52,747 nt of DNA from IMG/VR virus record IMGVR_UViG_3300025886_000034, positions 1 through 52,747 of that record. One strand, given 5' to 3'. Position 1 is the first letter of the stretch; each line of letters begins with the position of its first letter. Source of the stretch: a virus. Positions 23,350 through 32,143 of the stretch are shown piece by piece. A model generated the notes under the pieces. The model was not told where the DNA came from and ran no database searches. It saw only the letters and a program-made list of their open reading frames with translations. Made by a program: the position numbers and the translations under genes.

Positions 23350-24421
23350 ATAAAGATTCCTTAGTCACAACATCAACAACTAAATGTATTCGGTCTTCGG
23401 AACCGAAGTTCACTGCTTTGTGAGGCTTCCTCGTATCAAGAAACCAACACTCACCAACACTCATACTAACATTCTGTTCTACTCCATCAGTATCCCAGAC
23501 TGTAAACATAACCATATCATTTGTTACGATAGGAAAATGTAATCGTGCCAACTTCCCCAAAGAGCCACCAGAATCGGGGTCAACTTGATCCGTATGGCGA
23601 CTCAATTCACCAGACTTAGGTTTCAATAACATAAATCTGACACGATGAACATCATCACCGTAAGGTTCTATCAGATCCCTCACTTCAGGGAACAGATTAT
23701 ATAATACACTATCTTGTAGGGTAAAGTCAATATCTACGTGATCTTTTTTCCACGCATCCGACATCTCGGAAGGTTTAGTGATAAACGCAGGGTCATCGGT
23801 GTATCCGCGCAAAGATAATGCAGACCAAGACTTTCCTTTGTTATAGTTGCTATAATGATTTGTAAACTCGGGTAGTTTGTCCAGTTTAGATCGTATCGAC
23901 TCAATTAAATCCCCATCAACATTATCAACTTTTTTGATACCAACAAACTCAACAGGGTCTATCTCAGGAAACTCTCTCGACTCGCCCCGATAATATATCT
24001 TATAGATTTCTCCGTATGAAGTAATCTTAGGTCCAACTTCACAAAACCCACATTCCTTCGCCAACTCAACGTGCGAATTATTTTCTGCCCACACGTATAG
24101 CCAACAGTCTGCAGTGTACTCATTAATTTTATTTTTCAGTGTAGAAATGTTACCCGACAACTTTGATATAGTAATATCACCGGATAGCTTCTCACCCAGC
24201 ACAGTATTACCATACACCTTGATCTTAGACTTAGCTTTAGACTCGGCAACTTCCAAACGCGCATCATCTAATAATATCAGCCTGTTCTTGTGTAAAGACT
24301 CCGCAATGTTATTTTTCTTGTACTTAGCAAAAGGCGATAAAGTATACTGATTGTAGTCATCAAACAATTTTTCTATATCTTTTAGATAATCTAGATCGTA
24401 CCCATGCTGCCACGCTTTCAT
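23330..24421 (-). CDS. Acetyltransferase-like region fused to a 2-oxoglutarate/Fe(II) oxygenase (aspartyl hydroxylase-like)
   Basis: 363 residues in two parts. Residues about 60-145 end with WLYVWAENNSHVELAKECGF followed by CEVG, the pattern of the last strands of a GNAT acetyltransferase, though the acetyl-CoA loop is not clear. Residues about 180-355 form a cupin-type oxygenase: HTD (276-278) and His334 (RKPHKAVNFG) give a metal triad, and Arg344 (DRIHLVVD) would bind 2-oxoglutarate, as in the aspartyl/asparaginyl beta-hydroxylase family. It would hydroxylate a protein or small-molecule substrate. It overlaps gp46 by 4 bases and the PLP gene by 20, so the three are co-translated. The fusion and its link to a PLP enzyme are unusual. 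Confidence 0.75.
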   Translation of the reverse strand: MKAWQHGYDLDYLKDIEKLFDDYNQYTLSPFAKYKKNNIAESLHKNRLILLDDARLEVAESKAKSKIKVYGNTVLGEKLSGDITISKLSGNISTLKNKINEYTADCWLYVWAENNSHVELAKECGFCEVGPKITSYGEIYKIYYRGESREFPEIDPVEFVGIKKVDNVDGDLIESIRSKLDKLPEFTNHYSNYNKGKSWSALSLRGYTDDPAFITKPSEMSDAWKKDHVDIDFTLQDSVLYNLFPEVRDLIEPYGDDVHRVRFMLLKPKSGELSRHTDQVDPDSGGSLGKLARLHFPIVTNDMVMFTVWDTDGVEQNVSMSVGECWFLDTRKPHKAVNFGSEDRIHLVVDVVTKESLYGKLIG

Positions 24422-26133
24422 TGCTCTACCATCCGAGAAAAATTATTGTGCTTTTCGAACTTCATAACATCAGCAAACTTGTCTTGCAGGATATCACCCT
24501 TATGGCTAATAACAAATAGATTAGTCGCTTCTAGCATATTGAGAAGTTTCATAAGATCCTCTGTTCCATTATTATCGAGAGAAGAATCAAAGACTTCATC
24601 CAAAAGCAAAATATTTGTGCTAGCTGAGTTCTTGAGTTTTGCAATGGTTCTCCAAGTCAGCATTAGTGCCATATCAATCCGCTGTTTCTCACCCTCAGAG
24701 AAGGAAGAATACGAAAAGTCATCGCGGTGCCTAGACTTGATAGTTTCTTTGAACGCTTCGTCAAGATTGAAGTTCACGAAGAAATCCATAGACGCCAAAT
24801 ACTTATTCACCAACTTGTTTATAATCGGAATGTATTGTTTGATGATTCTAGTTTTAATTCCAGTATCCTTGAGCAAGGTAGATGCAATCTCCTGATGATG
24901 TTTTTCATCGAGCATTATGCGGATATTATCCTCGATATCAAGCAGTTCCTGTTCGTATTTGGCAAGCTTTTCTTGCTGCTCTTTGATGTTATTTTTAGCC
25001 GATTCTGATCTAGAAATTTCGTGTTGTAGTGAACCAATATATTTCTGGGATGCCGTGTTTTCGCTCTGTAGACTAACAATTCGTTTTTGTAAATTGTCGA
25101 TTTTATTCATAGATTCATTGATAGACTCCATACGCTCTTTCAGAGACTTATGCTTGCACTTCAGTTCTGACAAACCTTCGCTCACCTGAATCTTTTTATT
25201 TGCCCGCTCAGAAAGCACACTAGACTTAAAAACACCGTCTATATCCTGCTTGCAAGTAGGGCACTCATCGTTACCCTCATAAAAAGAAATTTCACTATCA
25301 ATTTTCTTGACGGTACGGCTTAGATCTTTACGAACATCTTCTAGTTTTTTTAGTTTATCGGAAACCGACGAGGCGACTTTTACGTCTTCTTGCAGTGAGT
25401 TACGAGCAGACTCCAAACTATCAAGATCATCTTTGCGCTTTTCTATCTGAATCTGCTCATCATCAATTTGTTCTTGCAGAACAGCAACCTTTTCTTTGTT
25501 ATCTCTCGTGATATCATCGATATATTGCTTGTGTACATCAATCTTTTCTTCAACAGAATCTGATTTATATTTTGTGTTAGACACCTCGTTTTTTAGTTTT
25601 AAGTGTCTTTCCTTTAGTAAGGAATTCATAGTGGTAAAAATTCGAATGTCCAGCAAATCTTCAATAATAGATCTACGGTCAGCCGCAGACAACTGCATAA
25701 AAGGTGTAAACGAGGCACTACCCAATATCACAATCTGTGTGAATGACTTGTAATTCAGTTTCAGAATAACCTTTTCTAAAGTATCTTGATAATCTTTTAC
25801 TGCAGCGTCTTGATTCAAGAACTTGCCGTTACAATAAATCTCAAAGATGTTAGGCTTCATACCACGAACAACACGATAGGATTTATTGCCAGCATCAAAC
25901 TCAACCTCAACCACCGCATTTTTTTGGTTGATGCTGTTAACCAATTGTGGCTTATTGATATTCCGAAAAGGCTTACCAAACAAACTAAAACACAAAGCAT
26001 CTAGCATGGTAGACTTACCCGAGCCATTAGCACCAAGAATCAGGGTGGAAATTTCTTTGTCCAGTTCAATTTTCGTGAAATAGTTTCCTGAAGACAAAAA
26101 GTTTTTATACTTTAATGTTCTGAATACGATCAC
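24418..26133 (-). CDS. 46: Recombination nuclease subunit gp46 (Rad50/SbcC-like)
   Basis: 571 residues (T4: 560). Walker A is at 34-41 (GANGSGKS). A long coiled coil runs through the middle, with a zinc hook CPTC near residue 289. The signature and Walker B region near the end includes SFSEGEKQRIDMALML and NILLLDEVFD. With gp47 it processes DNA ends for recombination and host DNA breakdown. It overlaps gp47 by 4 bases (ATGA) and the oxygenase gene by 4. Confidence 0.96.
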   Translation of the reverse strand: MIVFRTLKYKNFLSSGNYFTKIELDKEISTLILGANGSGKSTMLDALCFSLFGKPFRNINKPQLVNSINQKNAVVEVEFDAGNKSYRVVRGMKPNIFEIYCNGKFLNQDAAVKDYQDTLEKVILKLNYKSFTQIVILGSASFTPFMQLSAADRRSIIEDLLDIRIFTTMNSLLKERHLKLKNEVSNTKYKSDSVEEKIDVHKQYIDDITRDNKEKVAVLQEQIDDEQIQIEKRKDDLDSLESARNSLQEDVKVASSVSDKLKKLEDVRKDLSRTVKKIDSEISFYEGNDECPTCKQDIDGVFKSSVLSERANKKIQVSEGLSELKCKHKSLKERMESINESMNKIDNLQKRIVSLQSENTASQKYIGSLQHEISRSESAKNNIKEQQEKLAKYEQELLDIEDNIRIMLDEKHHQEIASTLLKDTGIKTRIIKQYIPIINKLVNKYLASMDFFVNFNLDEAFKETIKSRHRDDFSYSSFSEGEKQRIDMALMLTWRTIAKLKNSASTNILLLDEVFDSSLDNNGTEDLMKLLNMLEATNLFVISHKGDILQDKFADVMKFEKHNNFSRMVEQ

Positions 26134-27188
26134 GCAATAGTCTCCTGAGATAATGCTTCAACATATAATTCACGCATAAGAGTTTTTACCTCCTCAGATT
26201 CATCAATGTTTTGTTGGTCAATATAGTTAGATAAAATCGTCAGAGTATCTTCTGCCTGATCGATCAACTCAGAATCTATATCACCAAGAGTTTCATCCGC
26301 AAAATCTTCTATCACAGAAATGTTTGCAGGATCTACATTATACAGCTCATCGAGCAGTTTGTCAAATAAATATGGACTTTGTTTATTCAGTACGACAATC
26401 TTAACATAAGAATCTGCATAGTCATCAAAATCAATATCAGGCATATCCTTAGAATCGTCATAGTAAATCTTCTGAAACATATTATATTGCGTTTTTACAA
26501 ACTCGATCTCAGAGGTATCAGTATCAAATATCCAAAACCCTTTAGGATCGTTATAGTCATTCCAAAACAACTCGTATGGAGTTCCTAAGTAGCGGATCTT
26601 GCCCACTTGAGATTGTGTGTGAAAGTGCCCACTGTATACAGAATCATATCGATCAAGAAAATCGGAGTTCATACCATCGTGAGACGGAATACCTTTCATC
26701 ATCTGAAAACCAGCCAACTCAAAATGACCAATGCAAAATGGAGAGTTACTTCTATCAATAAAGTTGAAGATCTCTTCCTGATTATCCTTGCAAATCCAAG
26801 GTATCATATCAAACACCGTATTACCCACGGTCAGAGAACCCGGCCCCTGCCACAGAGTAATGTTATCATAACCTCGAAGTAACAAATCTGGAGAGTTTAC
26901 TTCCACACTATTTTTCCAGAAGATATCGTGATTGCCAATCAACGCATGAAAATCAATATCAAACTCCTGTAACCTGTCAAAAAAATACCTGCGGCTTTCT
27001 GACAGAGAAACAAAGTTGATATACTTCCTGCGATCAAACAAATCACCCAGCTGAATAACTGTTTTAATACCATGTTTTTCTATATAAGGAAAGAACTGGT
27101 TTGTGTAGAAGTTGTCATAGTATCGATGAAACGCCAACGAATCGTTACGTACACCAAAATGAGTATCACCTAAGAGGCACACTTTCAT
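26130..27188 (-). CDS. 47: Recombination nuclease subunit gp47 (Mre11/SbcD-like)
   Basis: 352 residues (T4: 339). The metallophosphoesterase motifs are all present: GDTHFG at 7-12 (Asp8, His10), QLGDLFDRR, LIGNHDIF and SGHFHTQS, the last giving two metal-binding His. It forms the nuclease complex with gp46. A near-perfect consensus promoter ends 31 bases upstream and starts the gp47-gp46-oxygenase-PLP operon. Confidence 0.96.
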   Translation of the reverse strand: MKVCLLGDTHFGVRNDSLAFHRYYDNFYTNQFFPYIEKHGIKTVIQLGDLFDRRKYINFVSLSESRRYFFDRLQEFDIDFHALIGNHDIFWKNSVEVNSPDLLLRGYDNITLWQGPGSLTVGNTVFDMIPWICKDNQEEIFNFIDRSNSPFCIGHFELAGFQMMKGIPSHDGMNSDFLDRYDSVYSGHFHTQSQVGKIRYLGTPYELFWNDYNDPKGFWIFDTDTSEIEFVKTQYNMFQKIYYDDSKDMPDIDFDDYADSYVKIVVLNKQSPYLFDKLLDELYNVDPANISVIEDFADETLGDIDSELIDQAEDTLTILSNYIDQQNIDESEEVKTLMRELYVEALSQETIA

Positions 27189-27218
27189 TTAATAAATCCA
27201 TTTCTAAGTTAATTGTAT

Positions 27219-27247
27219 ATTATAGACTAATATAACAACAATGTCAA
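27219..27247 (-). promoter_or_regulatory. Consensus sigma-70 promoter of the gp47/gp46 operon
   Basis: The minus strand has TTGACA (27242-27247), a 17-base spacer and TATAAT (27219-27224), a full consensus match. It overlaps the last codons of gp55. Confidence 0.85.
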
Positions 27248-27774
27248 GACTTCTTTTTTGATTTCTTTTTCTTGGTTGCTTCAAAGCTTTGGATGAAGTT
27301 TGCAATGAACTCTTCGCTGTATGCATCGTGCATCATACCATTGAGCTGAGTGGTTACGTGATCCTCACCCAAGTTTTGAATCAGCGTATTGATGACCTCA
27401 TTTTCCATGCTCTTATACTTAATGTATAGATGTTTCTTTTCTTTCTGAATCCTTCTTAGGAATGCGTAGTATATGATCTGCGTGAAATATGAAAATGGGT
27501 TTTTTGATTTCTCGGGGTTAAAGTTGTCGATATACAATAGACAGTTTTCTACGCCATCCGAAATCATATCATCTCGAAAGGTATAATTGACAAAGTTTGG
27601 TCTGCGTGATAGATGCGTTGCTATCTTGAACAGGCAGGAGCCAATATACTCAGGCACTCTAGGTCTAGGCATCTCGTTCTCCCTAGCTGCTAATACGGAG
27701 TTTCTATACACGACCATATTCTCTAAGAACAGCTGGTTGTCTACGTAATGCTTCAATGGCTTATCTTTTTTCAT
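27244..27774 (-). CDS. 55: Late sigma factor gp55
   Basis: 176 residues (T4: 185). It directs host RNA polymerase to TATAAATA late promoters, together with gp33 and the gp45 clamp. The region-2-like core MISDGVENCLLYIDNFNPEK followed by SKNPFSYFTQIIYYAFLRRI matches T4 gp55 (MIADGIEA...[26 protein letters not shown]). The tail is Lys-rich (KKKKSKKKS) with a Phe nearby, as needed for clamp contact. Exact late boxes before many structural genes in this window are its expected targets. Confidence 0.93.
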   Translation of the reverse strand: MKKDKPLKHYVDNQLFLENMVVYRNSVLAARENEMPRPRVPEYIGSCLFKIATHLSRRPNFVNYTFRDDMISDGVENCLLYIDNFNPEKSKNPFSYFTQIIYYAFLRRIQKEKKHLYIKYKSMENEVINTLIQNLGEDHVTTQLNGMMHDAYSEEFIANFIQSFEATKKKKSKKKS

Positions 27775-27850
27775 AATATTTTCCTAAAGTACTTGACATT
27801 TCCTTGACAATGTGGTTAAATAACAGTGTAGCCTATCCATAAGGGTATTT

Positions 27851-28195
27851 CTAATGTATATCCTTTTTATCAAAATCTTCAAACTCATCTATAGCTTCTT
27901 CAGCTTTCTTCTTCTCATAAAAGTGTAGTTCATTATCTACAACTTCTACATATGACTTTTCCAGATTAAATGTTGGGTCAGAAACAGAAACGATTGCCGT
28001 TTTGTATATTCTGAAAGGCTGATCAAATCTTGATGCCCAATCCCAACGGATAACTTCTAACTTCATGTTCTGATTATCAAACGTAGAATATATCTTAAAA
28101 GGATTCTTCACTTCGACATAAGATATAGTTTCACTTAGTATCTGTGCAACTATAGTGTCGCCACTTACGGTTTTGATTATTTTATTAATTTCCAT
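27851..28195 (-). CDS. Sm-like small protein downstream of uvsW
   Basis: 114 residues. MEINKIIKTVSGDTIVAQIL followed by alternating strands with VEVKNPFKIYS looks like an Sm-type barrel, similar in plan to the protein at 13095-13394 (compare VLGELIEED...VVRNPCA). An acidic tail (EEAIDEFEDFDKKD) follows. It is 3 bases after uvsW. RNA binding is possible by fold analogy only. Confidence 0.6.
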   Translation of the reverse strand: MEINKIIKTVSGDTIVAQILSETISYVEVKNPFKIYSTFDNQNMKLEVIRWDWASRFDQPFRIYKTAIVSVSDPTFNLEKSYVEVVDNELHFYEKKKAEEAIDEFEDFDKKDIH

Positions 28196-28198
28196 ATT

Positions 28199-29653
28199 CT
28201 AACCTTTCAGTTGTATTTGATACATCTTGTAATCAAACTTTTCTTCATTATATATTTTCATTCTTTCCACAAAATGTTGCAGCGTGTAGTTTTGTTTTTT
28301 CCCATGTGTCAGATCGTCAGCAATATCGTATAGGGTAGCATACTCTTTATTGTCACCTAATCTTAATCCCCTTCCTATAGACTGCAATGTTCTAACTTTA
28401 CTTTTACTGGGCGAAGCAAAGATTACATTGTGCAAGTTCCTTATATTTATACCAGTAGAAAACGTACCGAAAGAAGCCACAATGATGGAGTTGCTTTCAC
28501 TTTCCACTATCCCTCTAATATCTTCCCTGACACTGGCCTTGGTTTCTCCTGACACATAAAACACTTTTCTGTTTTTATCAACTTTTTCACATATGGTATT
28601 ATACAACATTTTCCCGTGTTTGTCTACATATTGGAACAAAAGAAGTGTATTTCCCCCTAAAGATAGCGTAAGATTTGTGATAAATTTGTTCCTTGATTGG
28701 CTAGAAACCAGATAGTCGATTTCCTCTTGATATTTGTATTTACTCACCAACTTACAGTTTTCTTTAGTGTGCTTCAGTATGAGAGATTTTATCTTAAACT
28801 CCGCAAGATTACCTTGGTCCATTAGCGTTTTTGTTGTTGTAACTTTTTCGACTTGACCGAACAGCCCCTCCAGCACCAGCTTATGAGTTTGAGTTCCGTC
28901 CAGAGTTCCAGTAAAGCCATACCGGTATGAACATCCATCAAGGTTTGTCATGATTGTTGTCAAAGATTTTGCTTTAAACTGGTGAGCCTCATCTCCGATA
29001 ACAACATCAAATTGATCGAACCAATCCTTCTTTTGTTTATAGATAGACTGCCATGTGGAGATTACCACTGGCTTGTCTGTATTTTTATCTGCGCCGGACA
29101 TAATCGGGTGAACATATTTCTGCGAATCATATCCATACTCATAGAAATCTTTTTCTAACTGAGATACTAAAGATGTTGTGGGAACAATAATCAAAGTCTT
29201 TCCGTCGAGGAAACGGGTAACAAGGTAGATTATCAATGACTTGCCGGATGCAGTTGGAGACAGCATCATCGCTCGCCGCTTTCTTATGGCATGAACAAAG
29301 GCATCAACCTGATAGTCTCTAGGATCAAGTTTCATCTGCAAAGTTTTTATAAATTCTCTGGCTTCCTCTACAGAAAAATCTTCGTCAGCATCCACCGAAC
29401 GATCCACCTCGAAGGTGTACCCCCTATCATCACAAAACTTTTTTAGGTATGGTATTAGACCATAATAGAGTGTTTGATTATATGAATGATATAGTCTTAT
29501 CTTACCGTCCCATATCTTATTGCGGTATGCTGGCATAAACTTATAGCCAGGAACCATAAACGTAAAGTGCTCGCTTATCTCCATACCTTCGCCTTTTTCG
29601 CAATGGATGTATGCATACACTTCGTTTAGTTTTGATACCTTTATTATTGACAC
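28199..29653 (-). CDS. uvsW: UvsW helicase (SF2)
   Basis: 484 residues (T4: 502 with its extension). It unwinds recombination intermediates and R-loops and switches replication from origins to recombination. Motif I is LSPTASGKSL, motif II GDEAHQFK, motif III FTGTLDG, and motif VI QSIGRGLRLGD. The N-terminal 100 residues hold a double-stranded DNA-binding domain (GEGMEISEHFTFMVPGYKF). Its start overlaps the uvsY stop. Confidence 0.95.
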   Translation of the reverse strand: MSIIKVSKLNEVYAYIHCEKGEGMEISEHFTFMVPGYKFMPAYRNKIWDGKIRLYHSYNQTLYYGLIPYLKKFCDDRGYTFEVDRSVDADEDFSVEEAREFIKTLQMKLDPRDYQVDAFVHAIRKRRAMMLSPTASGKSLIIYLVTRFLDGKTLIIVPTTSLVSQLEKDFYEYGYDSQKYVHPIMSGADKNTDKPVVISTWQSIYKQKKDWFDQFDVVIGDEAHQFKAKSLTTIMTNLDGCSYRYGFTGTLDGTQTHKLVLEGLFGQVEKVTTTKTLMDQGNLAEFKIKSLILKHTKENCKLVSKYKYQEEIDYLVSSQSRNKFITNLTLSLGGNTLLLFQYVDKHGKMLYNTICEKVDKNRKVFYVSGETKASVREDIRGIVESESNSIIVASFGTFSTGINIRNLHNVIFASPSKSKVRTLQSIGRGLRLGDNKEYATLYDIADDLTHGKKQNYTLQHFVERMKIYNEEKFDYKMYQIQLKG

Positions 29654-30090
29654 TACAACTCACCACCCGTTAGCTTCATATAATCAATCGCATTTTTGAT
29701 TTGAAAATTGCGCTGATTTAAATTTTTCACAATCTCTTCCAACAAAGACATTTTTTCTTTTTGGTTTACTGTCTTAATATTGGTCTGTATGATATCTTTG
29801 TCTGATTGCATATACATTTCGGATTCGGATTTCAATAAGATTTTTTCGAATGGCTCCCAGCCACGCTCTCGGAGTTCTTCTTCGGACATTTTACCTGTGT
29901 AGTATTCGTGCTTTGCTAACTGCAAATCTTTAATCTGAAATTCTATCGCTTTTAGTCTGCGTCTTTCCTCATAGTATATTTTCATGTACTTGCTGTGTAG
30001 AACTGGAATCTTCAGAGACTCTGCGCCAAGCGCGGTAGAGTCCAACTGACAATCATTTCTCCACTCATCAATAATTTCATCGAGCGTCAT
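29653..30090 (-). CDS. uvsY: UvsY recombination mediator
   Basis: 145 residues (T4: 137). It loads UvsX onto single-stranded DNA covered by gp32. The start MTLDEIIDEWRNDCQLDSTA followed by LHSKYMKIYYEERRRLK is the UvsY signature, and the remainder is helical, as in the heptameric protein. It is the first gene of the uvsY-uvsW unit, with a consensus promoter about 30 bases upstream. Confidence 0.93.
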   Translation of the reverse strand: MTLDEIIDEWRNDCQLDSTALGAESLKIPVLHSKYMKIYYEERRRLKAIEFQIKDLQLAKHEYYTGKMSEEELRERGWEPFEKILLKSESEMYMQSDKDIIQTNIKTVNQKEKMSLLEEIVKNLNQRNFQIKNAIDYMKLTGGEL

Positions 30091-30119
30091 ATATTCTCCA
30101 TAATATAAGTAGGCATACT

Positions 30120-30148
30120 ATTATACCATATTTTTAAGGTGTTGTCAA
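30120..30148 (-). promoter_or_regulatory. Consensus sigma-70 promoter of uvsY
   Basis: The minus strand has TTGACA (30143-30148), a 17-base spacer and TATAAT (30120-30125), a full consensus match, overlapping the end of the gp3 gene. Confidence 0.85.
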
Positions 30149-30646
30149 CTTAGTTGCAGTAAAATAAGTGTAAGCAAATGTAACAGATGTTGTTTGAAAA
30201 TCTTGACCTTCGGCAGAACTCATTTGAAACCCCGTAAGTTCCATAGGAAAGATATCATAAAATTGCACATTTATATTGTCATTGTTTGAGTTTGTTTTAA
30301 TCAATAAACTTGCATCAGAAACAACACTATTTTCTTTGCCCGCGACTGTTGTTAGTATTCCCAATTTATCAAGCGACGTTGGGTTACCGAGATTTGTCAT
30401 CCAATTGTAAATTTCAAACCACGATTGCATATCTTCGTCTATAACGTAGGTGACCTGTAACTGCTCATATGTCAACTGATTTGCAGGCTGATACAACTGT
30501 GTGTATGGTGTGTTTGTCTGCACAGGGTTCATAGTTAGAGAAGGCATGTTTATGCCTTGCACAAAAAAGGTAAAGTTGGGTAAACGATCTATAACAAATT
30601 GATATTTGTTATTTGCAAGAAAGCTTGTGTTGGTTGGAGTCGCCAT
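30134..30646 (-). CDS. 3: Tail completion protein gp3
   Basis: 170 residues (T4: 176). It caps the end of the tail tube. VTYVIDEDMQSWFEIYNWMT lines up with T4 VRFIVDEELKSWIGMYEWML, and the end TFAYTYFTATK with T4 TIPYTYFQVEK. The order gp23-gp3-uvsY is also seen in cyanophages as I recall. A late box and the gp23 terminator lie upstream. Confidence 0.85.
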   Translation of the reverse strand: MATPTNTSFLANNKYQFVIDRLPNFTFFVQGINMPSLTMNPVQTNTPYTQLYQPANQLTYEQLQVTYVIDEDMQSWFEIYNWMTNLGNPTSLDKLGILTTVAGKENSVVSDASLLIKTNSNNDNINVQFYDIFPMELTGFQMSSAEGQDFQTTSVTFAYTYFTATKLTTP

Positions 30647-30676
30647 TTGTTTTGATTACCTTATTAATGATATGTA

Positions 30677-30684
30677 TATTTATA
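30677..30684 (-). promoter_or_regulatory. T4-type late promoter of gp3
   Basis: Exact TATAAATA on the minus strand, 31 bases upstream of the gp3 ATG and directly after the gp23 terminator. Confidence 0.7.
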
Positions 30685-30688
30685 AGAC

Positions 30689-30713
30689 AAAAAAAGGGGG
30701 CCGAAGCCCCCTT
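30689..30713 (-). terminator. Rho-independent terminator after gp23
   Basis: The minus strand has GGGGGC-TTCG-GCCCCC followed by seven T. The UUCG loop makes it very stable. Confidence 0.92.
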
Positions 30714-30741
30714 GAATGTCATTTCTAATGATGACTTAATC

Positions 30742-32094
30742 TTACATAAGATTGACAATCTTGAACTTGCGGTAGTAAGCATTAGTACCGGAAGTGATTG
30801 TTCCATCAGATACATCCGCAGCACCCTGCACAGATCGTGAGAAAGGATTAGCGACCATGCCGTAGCGAGTCTTGAATCCGATCTTTGGTTGGAAGCTATC
30901 TTGACCAACCGCACGTACCATCTGGAGAGGAACGTAAGGGCAGTAGAATACACCAGAATCGTATGATGAAGAACCTTTGTATCCCATAGTTGCATAGTGG
31001 CTACCAGCAGATCCTTGGAAGTATGGATCGATGTAAACTTTTACGCGACCATTCAATACACCAGCGAACGTGCTACCAGTGTCATCAACCTGAAGGCTGT
31101 TAGACAAAGCAGGAGTGTAATCCAGAACACCAGCCATCTGAAGTGCAGAAGCAACGTCAGAAGAACAGATGAGGATGTTACCCTTACCACGACGAGTATC
31201 TTTAGCGATTTGGTTTGCTTCACGCTCTAATTGGAACATCAAACCCTTGAACTTCTCTACTGACCAACGGCCATTAGCGTCAACATCAAGGTCAAATGTG
31301 CCTGGAGTAGCAGTATCAGCAGCACCAAGCTTGGCACCAAAGTTAACTGTACGAACAACTTCGCGGTTGATTTCAGCAAGAATTTCCGTTGACAGAATGT
31401 TAGCAAGTTCTGACTCGGCGTCCAAACCATGAACAGCTTTAAGATCTTGTGCTAATTCCATCGTGTATTCTGCTTTCAGAGCGCGGCTCTTAGCAACAAC
31501 ACTAACTTTCTCGATAGAGAATGCCATTTCAGCGAACTGATTACCAGCCGCGTCACCGAGTGCTTCGGATTGTGCTGTAGTCATACCACCAGCGCTAGTG
31601 TACCCAGCAGCTGCAAACGGGTCTGTTGTTGTGCTTGTTGCTACAACACCGCCTGGCGCGTCCTGAGCTGCGTTCTGGCCAGAGAAGTTTGTATCAGATT
31701 CGTCATAAAAAGATTCATCACCAGTTTGGCTTGTGTACCTTGCGCTCATTGCGAAAATCAAACCAGTAGGACCTGACATAGGCTGAACACCAGCAATATC
31801 ATAAGCAATTAAGTTTGGCATAGCGCGACGAATCAGTGAAATCATTACTGGATCGACAAAATTGATGTTACCAGAATCACCCCCAGCAGCTGCAGAAGCA
31901 CCCATAGCATTAGTTGGTGCTTCTAACAGTGAAGTTTGCTCACTGTACCCACCAGACTGACTTTCGCGGATGGCTTGCTCTTGGTTTTCGAGCATTTGAG
32001 CAATAGTAGCTCGCTTGTGAGAGTCCGTAATCTTTGGCAAATCTGCATGCTCAAGAATAGGGGCCCATTTTTTTTGTAAAATATCTGTTGACAT
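30742..32094 (-). CDS. 23: Major capsid protein gp23
   Basis: 450 residues (T4: 521). It forms the hexamers of the head. The start MSTDILQKKWAPILEHADLP and the later FSIEKVSVVAKSRALKAEYT and ELAQDLKAVHGLDAESEL are core gp23 sequences. The prohead protease site is visible as SLLE/A after Glu58 (T4 cuts after Glu65), so the propeptide would be 58 residues. AAAGGAG precedes the ATG, and a perfect late box is 37 bases upstream. A stable terminator follows, as suits a very highly expressed gene. Confidence 0.97.
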   Translation of the reverse strand: MSTDILQKKWAPILEHADLPKITDSHKRATIAQMLENQEQAIRESQSGGYSEQTSLLEAPTNAMGASAAAGGDSGNINFVDPVMISLIRRAMPNLIAYDIAGVQPMSGPTGLIFAMSARYTSQTGDESFYDESDTNFSGQNAAQDAPGGVVATSTTTDPFAAAGYTSAGGMTTAQSEALGDAAGNQFAEMAFSIEKVSVVAKSRALKAEYTMELAQDLKAVHGLDAESELANILSTEILAEINREVVRTVNFGAKLGAADTATPGTFDLDVDANGRWSVEKFKGLMFQLEREANQIAKDTRRGKGNILICSSDVASALQMAGVLDYTPALSNSLQVDDTGSTFAGVLNGRVKVYIDPYFQGSAGSHYATMGYKGSSSYDSGVFYCPYVPLQMVRAVGQDSFQPKIGFKTRYGMVANPFSRSVQGAADVSDGTITSGTNAYYRKFKIVNLM

Positions 32095-32130
32095 AGTTTT
32101 CTCCTTTGAGTAAATTCTAAACTCTGTTAT

Positions 32131-32138
32131 TATTTATA
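32131..32138 (-). promoter_or_regulatory. T4-type late promoter of gp23
   Basis: Exact TATAAATA on the minus strand, 37 bases upstream of the gp23 ATG. Confidence 0.8.
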
Positions 32139-32143
32139 AAAAA

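Noticed and set aside
27788-27830. Two TTGACA boxes on the plus strand upstream of gp55, possible antisense promoter
   Set aside because: No convincing -10 or plus-strand gene follows; the best spacing gives TTAAAT and would read against the Sm-like gene. Not supported.
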